Virus record (IMG/VR): IMGVR_UViG_3300047552_000206
Coordinates: 1 to 40,913 of that record
DNA from: a virus
Reading direction: 5' to 3' (one strand)
Length of the DNA: 40,913 bases
The notes under the pieces were generated by a model. The model was not told the DNA's origin. It worked only from the letters and a program-made list of their open reading frames with translations, and made no database searches. The position numbers and the translations under genes were made by a program. Below are positions 23,301-30,048 of the stretch, piece after piece (the first letter of the stretch is position 1; every line of letters begins with the position of its first letter).

Positions 23301-24193
23301 AATCAAGTGGTGTGTTAAAGAACTTGTATGATGTTTACAGTAATAAATTAGGCACTGGCAATCAATACACTACTCTAGTTGTTGGCGGTAATGGCACTAT
23401 CTTGAAATCAGTTCGCGCTCATACTTACGGCTCTCAAACTAACCCTACATACAACGGTTACCCTATGGGTTCATGGTCTAGTGCGACAACTACCGATTTA
23501 GATGGTAACCCACTAGCTAATCACCTATATGCTGTTGGTGGTGATAACGGCACTAATGGTAATAGTGATGTATGGATTGCTGTTGGCGAGAAAGGCACAT
23601 TGCTGAGAAGTGCTGACAACGGTGATAGCTGGACTATGCTTGAAGTTACCGGCACTGATGGTAATACTATTACATCCGCTCTACGTGGTGTTAAATATGG
23701 AAATGGCAAGTGGGTAGCAGTTGGCGACAGCGGCACAATCATTACAAGCAGTGATGCTGGCTTAACATGGTCACAAGTTAACGTTGATTATTTGACTACT
23801 AACAATTACTATGACCGTAATTTCTATTCAGTTGACTGGGTTGGTGTAAGTAGTTGCTTTGTTATTGGTGGCGATAACATCATTCTTCGCAGCAGTGATT
23901 CTACTATTGATTTCACAATGAAATACAGCGGTAACCCAGCAGAAACTTACACGATGAAACGCCTATGGTATCGTGGCAGTTTAGCTAACTTGTCTACTGT
24001 AGGAACACCAGCATCAGTAGAAGGACAATTACTTAACGGACAAACAGTCGCATCAACAATCATTGATACTGACTACAAGAAAGGTGATGAGTTGAGTTAT
24101 TATCTAGTAATTGGTAATATTAAATCATCTACTAGTCCGTATGTAATCAAGTGCGGCGGCGCAGTCATCACCGCAACTGAGTACAAGAAATAA
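20312..24193 (+). CDS. Tail tip/central fibre protein (J-like) with beta-propeller
   Basis: A 1293-residue protein. The hydrophobic N-terminus (residues 1-50) followed by a glycine/serine linker, and the tail-hub region to about 600, resemble lambda J-like tip proteins. A fibronectin-III-like domain spans about 630-728 (ending GTWYWRVRAIG). Residues about 823-1206 contain sialidase-type Asp-box repeats (STDGGMTW, SADNGDSW, SSDAGLTW) alternating with GNGKWVAVGDSG-type strands, so probably a beta-propeller. An approximately 85-residue C-terminal domain follows. The protein should contact the host receptor and open the tail. An AGAAGG site overlaps the end of the upstream gene. Confidence 0.75.
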   Translation: MGWFSSLVSSVVGTVKAIVKNPVTAIAAVGLAIYAPALGARMLGSMVVSNLLAPKPKDPSGGGSGGSDGSSTAQQGNPQNLSPNPANKLPMVYGKAFISPTIIDAKISSDNQTMWYVLALCEAPDAGESVISFGDIYYGEKKVTYTSGTGRVTALTSNPGTSSEQVDTKIADNMWMYFFNGSGIPINGTTDTAYTVLGDSNIAAGARWVSGSQTMSNTIFMVVKLVYSSEDAVTGLENLVVEINNNQNGITDGYKPGSAMMDYLLNGRYGANLSYDQINASSFTDLDTYADEVITYTPVGGGGANQPRYRLNGVVDTSQSIMTNLMSMADSCDSYIQFNEATGKWSVVANKSFLQAPNAVANNTLLFGLDNSNIIGGINISPLDLNSTPNAVESSFYNAKMRGKQDYAYAETPDRLKNFYEPPNKLQIRYQFVNDSVRAQYLSNRKLEQCRADYIVDLTTDYSAIGVNAGDVVNLTYEPHGGSIPSIITGITGDGSKVTVTYNSTLVNPYTVGQSITIEGSNISSHNGAHIITDIGLGSFKYSGSEIAVPTLTNAKVYSGLSWTGKPFRVVQIQEQRDDSGVLMCKLQLSEYSEQVYDNWTIEDYAVPDNNYMIDPGILGKPAVPTIDPLFIKPADNVPTFQVKATTPATGVTMAMEFWYGPTDAVTDNNFKLWDTQYNSSKPQYGVSQEEVITVSGLETGTWYWRVRAIGATRKSEFSDSVLISWAPSGSFTGDTGAKTEPPDMVVVPLLTGQAWPDNTRGIMPSGGVYVSPVANPGSIRISFSASVYADDAALTGNNRISIYNCIEVWKSVSSKVWDKKIFSIKHNYSSSATAATDRIHAIGLNTDLVSTDGGMTWSQHATPTSKTIADGISLSYTYGAGEGHATYAVGPWQLRDGVTVTPGTSDPNFFAGAGNRNYTGSVVMPITYNTNLVGDTSGRVIGSFNGIAIAGGATSTSVGYKKTAIAVGDNGLIYFYYNGSDSVPVQIPSSTYWKLESSGVLKNLYDVYSNKLGTGNQYTTLVVGGNGTILKSVRAHTYGSQTNPTYNGYPMGSWSSATTTDLDGNPLANHLYAVGGDNGTNGNSDVWIAVGEKGTLLRSADNGDSWTMLEVTGTDGNTITSALRGVKYGNGKWVAVGDSGTIITSSDAGLTWSQVNVDYLTTNNYYDRNFYSVDWVGVSSCFVIGGDNIILRSSDSTIDFTMKYSGNPAETYTMKRLWYRGSLANLSTVGTPASVEGQLLNGQTVASTIIDTDYKKGDELSYYLVIGNIKSSTSPYVIKCGGAVITATEYKK

Positions 24194-24195
24194 AG

Positions 24196-24202
24196 ATAAA
24201 TA
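24196..24202 (+). promoter_or_regulatory. ATAAATA motif before first baseplate/fibre module
   Basis: GATAAATAT, three bases after the J-like stop. The predicted start near 24208 leaves only the AAGGA site and ATG (24221), the same compact layout as before the portal gene. Confidence 0.4.
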
Positions 24203-24220
24203 TTTACTATAAGGAACAAT

Positions 24221-24700
24221 ATGTCGTTAAAATTAAGCGATTTCGGTAAGTGGTTACAGGGTGGAGACAAGATTGATTTCTTAGAAACCCGCATCGGTGA
24301 GCAATATGTAATCCCATTTACAATCAAAGACAACTCAACTCCACCAGTTGCTATTAACCTAACCGGTTGGACATTCGATGTTACATCCGAGATTATGAGC
24401 GCTAACTTTACCTATGATGGTAGTGGAGAATTAAGCTCAGTTAGTGATTTCACTAAACAAGTATCGGCTAGAACAGTCGCTGGTTTAGAAGTAGTTAACA
24501 TCGTAGAGAGTGGCGGCACTGGTATTCTTAAAGTGCCAGCCGGGGCTACACCAACACCATCTACCCTAGTTACTCCTGATGCTAACAATACCCTTATTAA
24601 TGTTATCACAATCACAGCAACATATCCATCGTCAGTAACAGGTTTCGACAACGTTCGTAAACTAATGATGGGTCTAATCATTCGCTACGGCAATAAGTAA
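24221..24700 (+). CDS. BppU N-terminal-like baseplate/fibre adaptor (first copy)
   Basis: A 159-residue beta-rich protein. The early pattern YVIPFTIKDN...VAINLTGWTFDVT (about residues 28-53) is like the Ig-like N-terminal domain of upper-baseplate proteins (BppU type), which attach receptor-binding proteins to the tail. A paralogue of similar layout (DITVANDDGTPYDLTGWI) is encoded at 36289-36783, and both genes directly precede a long fibre gene. It is likely to dock the fibre encoded at 24714. It has an AAGGA site. Confidence 0.55.
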   Translation: MSLKLSDFGKWLQGGDKIDFLETRIGEQYVIPFTIKDNSTPPVAINLTGWTFDVTSEIMSANFTYDGSGELSSVSDFTKQVSARTVAGLEVVNIVESGGTGILKVPAGATPTPSTLVTPDANNTLINVITITATYPSSVTGFDNVRKLMMGLIIRYGNK

Positions 24701-24713
24701 AGGAACAAAATAA

Positions 24714-26216
24714 ATGAGCACATTCAATCTTGATATGACCACAGATCAAATCACCGCAGAGTTCTATATCGAGGGAACTACTGGCGGTGCTGCTGTTGGT
24801 AACATCGCTGTTCTTAACTTAGATGGTAACGTAGGCAATGTCTTGCGTGGTGATGGCACTTGGGGAACTGGTGGCAGTGGCGGCGGCACAGCTAACGTAG
24901 CTGGTAGCAATGGTCAATTACAATACAATAACAGTGGCAATTTAGGTGCTGTTACTGGTGTAACAACTGATGGCGCTAATTTAACATTCGGTACGGTTGC
25001 TGCTATTAAAGTAGGTGGTGGTAGTAATGGTCAAGTGCTCCAAAGTGATGGTAGTGGTAACCTACACTTTGCTACTATTCCTGGTTATGTAAATATCCCA
25101 CGCTTTCAGCTAACTGCTCCTAACGTAACTGCTAACAACGTTTCATTTACTGATCCGTTATTTGCGTATTATAGTGGCGATGCTACTAAGATGTCTATCT
25201 TTACTATGGGCGTTCTTGATGATAAGGACGACTGGAAGTTAGTTGGTAATACTCTAACACGAACAGTATGGACACCCGCTGATTCACAATTTGATATCTT
25301 ACCGCAGACTATTGCTATTGCTAGTAACGAGTTAGCTGGTAACGTCACTCTACAAGAAGTTACTGCTGGTAATATTACGGCAACTTCATTCACTGGTGAT
25401 GGCGCTAATTTAACTGGACTACCTGGTGGTTCATTCATTAGTAATAACACAACTAGTATTCAAACATACAATCGCGGTAACGTAGAAGTTATCATTGATG
25501 ATGTTACCCTGATTACGGTTGATAGTGTGGGTATGGAAGTAAACGGTCCTATTATACCAGCTAGTAATATCGCGTATGACTTGGGTAATCCAGAGCGTAG
25601 ATGGCGTGATCTTTACTTGAGTAACAACTCTATTGTTCTTGGTGATACTACGTTGAGTGTTGGTGGTGCTAGTGGCACACTGGCAGTAGACGGCGTAGAA
25701 ATGTTGACTGCGCCTGATGGTGTGTTGACTGTTGATGTAGTTGAAGCTAATGCCGTTAGTGGCAATGGTTACGGTATGTTTGGTATTGTGGCTGCTAATG
25801 TGGTTGGTAATATCGCTGTGGCAACTTTTGCTGAGAGCAGTAATGTGGCGGCAGTTGCTAATCTTGTTGAGTATAGTAATATTGCTAACATCGGTAATAT
25901 CAGCTCGGTTGATCTTGATGGTAACGTTGCTAACGTGTTGTTGGGCGATGGTAGTTGGGGTGTGGCTGCTAGTGGCAATATTAGTGCGATCAATTTGAAT
26001 GGTAATTCGGCTACTTGGTTACGTGGTAATGGCACTTGGGCAAATATTAGTGTGCCTGCTGGTAATATTGGCGCTGTTAATTTATCTGGCAACGGCAGTC
26101 AAGTGCTAGCGGGTAACGGTGCTTGGGTAACACCAACATCTGGCGGCGGCAATTTAGACTTTGGCACATTTACTCAATCAGCTGGATTTACACTTGATAT
26201 GGGCACTATTGTTTAA
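24714..26216 (+). CDS. Tail fibre protein
   Basis: A 500-residue low-complexity, glycine/asparagine-rich fibre. It contains repeated units of the type GN-V-A-x-L-x-L-D-G-N-V...VLRGDGTW (about residue 43), SNGQVLQSDGSGNLHFAT (104-121), WLRGNGTW and VLAGNGAW near the end, and the module YDLGNPERRWRDLYLSNN (about 288-305), which recurs in the fibre at 36797. Such repeats form trimeric beta-rich shafts. The end LDMGTIV resembles the LDMGTY end of the 927-residue fibre, suggesting a shared C-terminal element. AAAGGAA precedes the ATG. Confidence 0.75.
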   Translation: MSTFNLDMTTDQITAEFYIEGTTGGAAVGNIAVLNLDGNVGNVLRGDGTWGTGGSGGGTANVAGSNGQLQYNNSGNLGAVTGVTTDGANLTFGTVAAIKVGGGSNGQVLQSDGSGNLHFATIPGYVNIPRFQLTAPNVTANNVSFTDPLFAYYSGDATKMSIFTMGVLDDKDDWKLVGNTLTRTVWTPADSQFDILPQTIAIASNELAGNVTLQEVTAGNITATSFTGDGANLTGLPGGSFISNNTTSIQTYNRGNVEVIIDDVTLITVDSVGMEVNGPIIPASNIAYDLGNPERRWRDLYLSNNSIVLGDTTLSVGGASGTLAVDGVEMLTAPDGVLTVDVVEANAVSGNGYGMFGIVAANVVGNIAVATFAESSNVAAVANLVEYSNIANIGNISSVDLDGNVANVLLGDGSWGVAASGNISAINLNGNSATWLRGNGTWANISVPAGNIGAVNLSGNGSQVLAGNGAWVTPTSGGGNLDFGTFTQSAGFTLDMGTIV

Positions 26217-26227
26217 GGGTTAAATAT

Positions 26228-26368
26228 ATGGCACTTCAATTTAGACGAGGCACAGAAGCCGAAAGATTAACAGTAGTATTTGCTGAAGGCGAATTAATTT
26301 ATATCACTGATACAAAAAAGATTTATATTGGTGATGGCGTTACCGTTGGTGGTATCTTGGTAGAATAA
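26228..26368 (+). CDS. 46-residue stand-alone fibre N-terminal domain
   Basis: A small protein consisting only of the attachment domain that starts the next gene: MALQFRRGTEAERLTVVFAEG here versus MSLQLRRGLEADRTTIVPAAG there, followed in both by GEL-Y-TDTKK-YIGDG. This Mtd/T4-like-cyanophage-type N-terminal domain normally fixes a fibre to the virion. As a free protein it could cap or trimerise fibres, or be the remnant of a lost fibre gene. It has no clear Shine-Dalgarno site; TTAAATAT precedes the ATG. Conservation of frame and codons suggests it is translated. Confidence 0.6.
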   Translation: MALQFRRGTEAERLTVVFAEGELIYITDTKKIYIGDGVTVGGILVE

Positions 26369-26377
26369 GGAAAATAA

Positions 26378-28405
26378 ATGAGTTTACAATTACGCAGAGG
26401 CTTAGAAGCCGACAGAACAACAATCGTGCCAGCAGCTGGTGAATTACTTTATGTAACTGATACTAAGAAACTATATGTTGGTGATGGCGCTACTAGTGGT
26501 GGCACTGCTGTTAGTGTTGGTGGTAGTGGTGGTGGCGGCCAGAACTATGCTCCATGGTCACGTAATACAGAATGGCTAACCTTACCAACCTTAACGGATA
26601 CCGACCAGAGATTTGCTGGCTTACACGCGGTAGAAGAAGATGGCAACTGGGTAGCACTAACAGCTACTACTAGTGTTGGACAATACCGCGTAGATTGGGG
26701 CGATGGTACCGTTGATTTAGTTGACAGCGGCGTTCAAGCGCAGCATATCTATGATTTCACTAATACTGCTCTGAATGGTAGTTTAACTACTAGTGGATAT
26801 AAACAAGCTATTGTTAGTGTTACTCCAGTTAGTGGTAACTTCTTGACATTTAGTTTAGGTGTAAGACATTCTGCTGGTCCGGCTACCTTATATAGTAGTG
26901 GCTGGTTAGATATTGCCTATGCGGGACAGAATACCACTTCGTTTACTACAGTTGGTCAAATTCAGGCGCGTAGATTAGAGCAATCAACTATCTTAAAGAA
27001 CGATGTTACTAACTGGACATCCTGCTATCAAAATTGTTACAAACTATCAAATATCGTTAGTCATTATACAGATAGTGGAACTAACTTCGACCAGATGTTC
27101 TACAACTGCTCGTCCCTACAAACTATTCCGTTATTAAATACTGGATTGGGAACTAACTTCACCCAGATGTTCTACAACTGCTCGTCCCTACAAACTATTC
27201 CGTTATTAAATACTGGATTGGGAACTATCTTCGCCCAGATGTTCTACGACTGCTCGTCCCTACAAACTATCCCCCTATTGAATACCGCAGCAGGAACTAA
27301 CTTCACCCAGATGTTCTCCTTCTGCTCGTCCCTACAAACTATTCCGTTATTAAATACTGGATTGGGAACTAACTTCGACCAGATGTTCTACAACTGCTCG
27401 TCCCTACAAACTATCCCCCTATTGAATACCGCAGCAGGAACTATCTTCGCCCAGATGTTCTACAACTGCTCGTCCCTACAAACTATCCCCCTATTGAATA
27501 CCGCAGCAGGAACTAACTTCGGCTCGATGTTCTCCTACTGCTCGTCCCTACAAACTATCCCCCTATTGAATACCGCAGCAGGAACTAACTTCACCCAGAT
27601 GTTCTACAACTGCTCGTCCCTACAAACTATTCCGTTATTAAATACTGGATTGGGAACTAACTTCACCCAGATGTTCTCCTTCTGCTCGTCCCTACAAACT
27701 ATTCCCCTATTGAATACCGCAGCAGGAACTATCTTCGCCCAGATGTTCTACAACTGCTCGTCCCTAAAGAAAATCTCTGCGCAATCGTTTAGATATTCAT
27801 TCGACGTGTCACCAGCATTATTAACATTAACGCAGTTAAACTCCGTCTATACTAACCTACCAGATATTGGTACCGCCGTAACATTCCAAGACACTGGTGA
27901 TACTATTACGCTGGCTAATCACGGTCTAGTAAACGGTAAGATTATTAAGTTCTCAGTTATCACAACAACTACTGGTATCGCAGTCAATACTAACTACTAT
28001 GTGGTTAACTCTACCGCTAATACATTCCAAGTTTCTACTACTAGTGGCGGCACAGCACTAGCATTAACAACTGATGGCACAGGATATATTGCTGGTAAAC
28101 TAGTTACTCTACAAGATACGGGTGATACTGTTACGCTTGCTAATCACGGTTATACCGCTAAGCAACCTATCACGTTCTCTGTTGTTAATACTACAACGGG
28201 TATCACAGCAGCTACTCAGTATTATGTGATTAACCCAACTACAAATACTTTCCAAGTTTCTACTACTAGTGGCGGCACAGCACTAGCATTAACTACAAAC
28301 GGCACAGCTATCGCATACGGTTCAACAACAATCACTGCCTCTACGTTTAGCAAGACTGGCTCAACACCAACAATCGCTCAAAACAAGGGCTGGATCGTTC
28401 TATAA
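26378..28405 (+). CDS. Tail fibre with mosaic 24-residue DUF285/BspA-like repeats
   Basis: A 675-residue adhesin. Domains in order: virion-attachment domain (1-45, TDTKKLYVGDG); glycine linker; PKD-like domain with DWGDG (about 104-108); ten 24-residue repeats of the form NF-x-QMFYNCSSLQTIPLLNT (residues 236-475), the DUF285/BspA leucine-rich pattern; two tandem 75-residue domains (501-647) with DTGDT-TLANHG and YYV-N-T-NTFQVSTTSGG; a short end. The repeats are nearly identical in DNA and mix a few variants in different combinations. It probably binds a host surface receptor. A good AAGGAAA site precedes the ATG. Confidence 0.75.
   Translation: MSLQLRRGLEADRTTIVPAAGELLYVTDTKKLYVGDGATSGGTAVSVGGSGGGGQNYAPWSRNTEWLTLPTLTDTDQRFAGLHAVEEDGNWVALTATTSVGQYRVDWGDGTVDLVDSGVQAQHIYDFTNTALNGSLTTSGYKQAIVSVTPVSGNFLTFSLGVRHSAGPATLYSSGWLDIAYAGQNTTSFTTVGQIQARRLEQSTILKNDVTNWTSCYQNCYKLSNIVSHYTDSGTNFDQMFYNCSSLQTIPLLNTGLGTNFTQMFYNCSSLQTIPLLNTGLGTIFAQMFYDCSSLQTIPLLNTAAGTNFTQMFSFCSSLQTIPLLNTGLGTNFDQMFYNCSSLQTIPLLNTAAGTIFAQMFYNCSSLQTIPLLNTAAGTNFGSMFSYCSSLQTIPLLNTAAGTNFTQMFYNCSSLQTIPLLNTGLGTNFTQMFSFCSSLQTIPLLNTAAGTIFAQMFYNCSSLKKISAQSFRYSFDVSPALLTLTQLNSVYTNLPDIGTAVTFQDTGDTITLANHGLVNGKIIKFSVITTTTGIAVNTNYYVVNSTANTFQVSTTSGGTALALTTDGTGYIAGKLVTLQDTGDTVTLANHGYTAKQPITFSVVNTTTGITAATQYYVINPTTNTFQVSTTSGGTALALTTNGTAIAYGSTTITASTFSKTGSTPTIAQNKGWIVL
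27083..27802 (+). repeat. Ten tandem 72-bp coding repeats
   Basis: Units start every 72 bp from 27083 to 27731, encoding 24 residues each. Variant positions: NFD, NFT, IFA or NFG at the start; YN, YD, SF or SY after MF; and GL or AA before the last G-T. The GL and AA halves also use different synonymous codons for I-P-L-L-N-T (ATT CCG TTA TTA versus ATC CCC CTA TTG). Unit nine begins ATT CCC CTA TTG, a hybrid of the two. The tenth unit diverges after CSSL. Confidence 0.95.
28025..28293 (+). repeat. 44-bp identical segments of tandem fibre domains
   Basis: The stretch at 28025-28068 is repeated exactly at 28250-28293, 225 bp (75 codons) later, within the two tandem C-terminal domains of the fibre. 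The perfect identity points to recent duplication or gene conversion. Confidence 0.9.
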
Positions 28406-28414
28406 GGAAAATAA

Positions 28415-29992
28415 ATGTCAATTCAACTAATCAACGGCCTATTTCACACCGTAGCTAACACCAACGCAGATGAAACAGTAGTAACAGGCTTACACACTGC
28501 TAATCTTACAATCACTGGTAACTTAACTGTTCCTGATGGTAAGTTATATCTAGCAGGCGGCTCAAACGGTCAAGTGCTAACAACTTATGGCAACGGCACT
28601 ACACACTGGACAACACCAACTGGTGGTTCATCTGGTGTTACTAACGTAGCAACTGGTGGTAGCGGATTAGGCTTCTCATTAAGTGGTGGTCCAATTACAT
28701 CTACTGGTACCATTACCCTTGCTACACCTAATGCCGCAAGTTTGCGTAGTAGCCTATCTATTGGTAACGTTGCTAATATTAACTTCAATAGTTCCACTAC
28801 TCAGTTCTTGCGTGGTGATGGCACTTGGGTTGCTCCTAGTGGCAGCGGTGGTAGTGGCAGCGGCACAGTAACATCAGTTGGTGGTACCGGCTCAGTATTA
28901 GGATTCTCATTAAGTGGCACAGTAACAACAACTGGTAACCTTACCCTAGCTGGCCCATCAGCCGCAGTGATGAGAGACAACATCGGTCTAGGCAATATCG
29001 CTACAATCAATGCTACTGGTTCAACAACTAACTTCTTACGAGCAGATGGCACTTGGCAAACAATCACCGGCAGTGGTTCTAATGCTCCTAACTTAAACGG
29101 ATCGACTACTCAGTTCTTACGTGGTGATGGCACTTGGGCAACACCAGGTGGCGGTGGCACAGTTACTTCTGTAGGCGCTAATGGCAGTGGTCTAGGATTC
29201 TCCCTATCAACACCTGTTGGTGGTATCACTGATACTGGTAATATTACTCTTAACACACCGACAACTACCGCCCTAAAGACCAGTTTGGGTCTAGGTAATA
29301 TTGTCGCTACAAACTTCAACGGCAATGGTCAAACTGCGTTAGCTGGTAATGGCGGTTGGGTAACTATCAGTAGCGGTAGTTCTAGTAACGTTCCTAACTT
29401 GAGTGGTAATACTGCTCAGTTCTTACGTGGTGATGGTTGGGCTGCGTTACCAGTAGGTAATATTGCTACACTAAACTTAAATGGTAACGCTAGTCAAATA
29501 TTGTATGGTAATGGTGCGTTTGCTGCTGTGCCTGCTCCTAGTTTAAGTGGTGATGGTAATAACATCTCAGTAGTTGGCACAACTGTATCGCTGAACTCAT
29601 TCAAGTTTGCTAAAGAAGTTGTTGGTTTGATTACCTTACCTTCTACTTCAACTGTTAACATTGACCTACTAACAAACAGTATTGTTTATAACTCAGCAAA
29701 TGCTACTACTGGTTTCTCTATCAACTTACGTGGTAGTTCGACTGCTACTATGGCCAGTATGATGAATGCTGGTGAATCAATTACCGCAACTGCTATGATC
29801 ACTAATGGGCCTACGCCACAAACAATCACTAGTATGACTATCGATGGTGTAACTCAAACAGTTAAGATGTTAGGTGGCAGTGATTTAGCTGGTAGCGCTA
29901 ACAGTATTGTATCATATTCATTTACTGTAATGATGACAGTGAAGTCGCCAGTAAAGTATACCGTAATCGGTAGTAAAGCTATCTATAAATAA
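28415..29992 (+). CDS. Tail fibre protein
   Basis: A 525-residue fibre. The shaft is made of repeated blocks of about 75-105 residues, each with GLGNI-x-x-x-N-x-N-G, then a QFLRGDGTW or FLRADGTW turn (about residues 130, 205, 232, 336), and GLGFSLS strands. The early SNGQVLTTYGNGTTHWTT module recurs in the other fibres. The C-terminal 150 residues are different (strands around SIVYNSANATTGFSINLRG) and are the likely receptor-binding or trimerising tip. It has an AAGGAAA site. The perfect TATAAATA motif overlaps its final codons. Confidence 0.75.
   Translation: MSIQLINGLFHTVANTNADETVVTGLHTANLTITGNLTVPDGKLYLAGGSNGQVLTTYGNGTTHWTTPTGGSSGVTNVATGGSGLGFSLSGGPITSTGTITLATPNAASLRSSLSIGNVANINFNSSTTQFLRGDGTWVAPSGSGGSGSGTVTSVGGTGSVLGFSLSGTVTTTGNLTLAGPSAAVMRDNIGLGNIATINATGSTTNFLRADGTWQTITGSGSNAPNLNGSTTQFLRGDGTWATPGGGGTVTSVGANGSGLGFSLSTPVGGITDTGNITLNTPTTTALKTSLGLGNIVATNFNGNGQTALAGNGGWVTISSGSSSNVPNLSGNTAQFLRGDGWAALPVGNIATLNLNGNASQILYGNGAFAAVPAPSLSGDGNNISVVGTTVSLNSFKFAKEVVGLITLPSTSTVNIDLLTNSIVYNSANATTGFSINLRGSSTATMASMMNAGESITATAMITNGPTPQTITSMTIDGVTQTVKMLGGSDLAGSANSIVSYSFTVMMTVKSPVKYTVIGSKAIYK
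29984..29991 (+). promoter_or_regulatory. TATAAATA (perfect T4 late-promoter consensus)
   Basis: The exact T4 late consensus overlaps the end of the fibre gene, 57 nt before the next start at 30049. A transcript from about 29997 would begin with the hairpin GGTAAC/GTTACC (29999-30004/30017-30022). Confidence 0.45.
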
Positions 29993-30048
29993 AGAGATGG
30001 TAACTGGCAGTTGTTGGTTACCTAATCAATCAACGAAAGAAATAAGTA

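Noticed and set aside
27083-27802. CRISPR array or diversity-generating retroelement
   Set aside because: The 72-bp repeats are contiguous coding units with no unique spacers. No reverse transcriptase is present in the window, and variation is of cassette type rather than scattered adenine changes.
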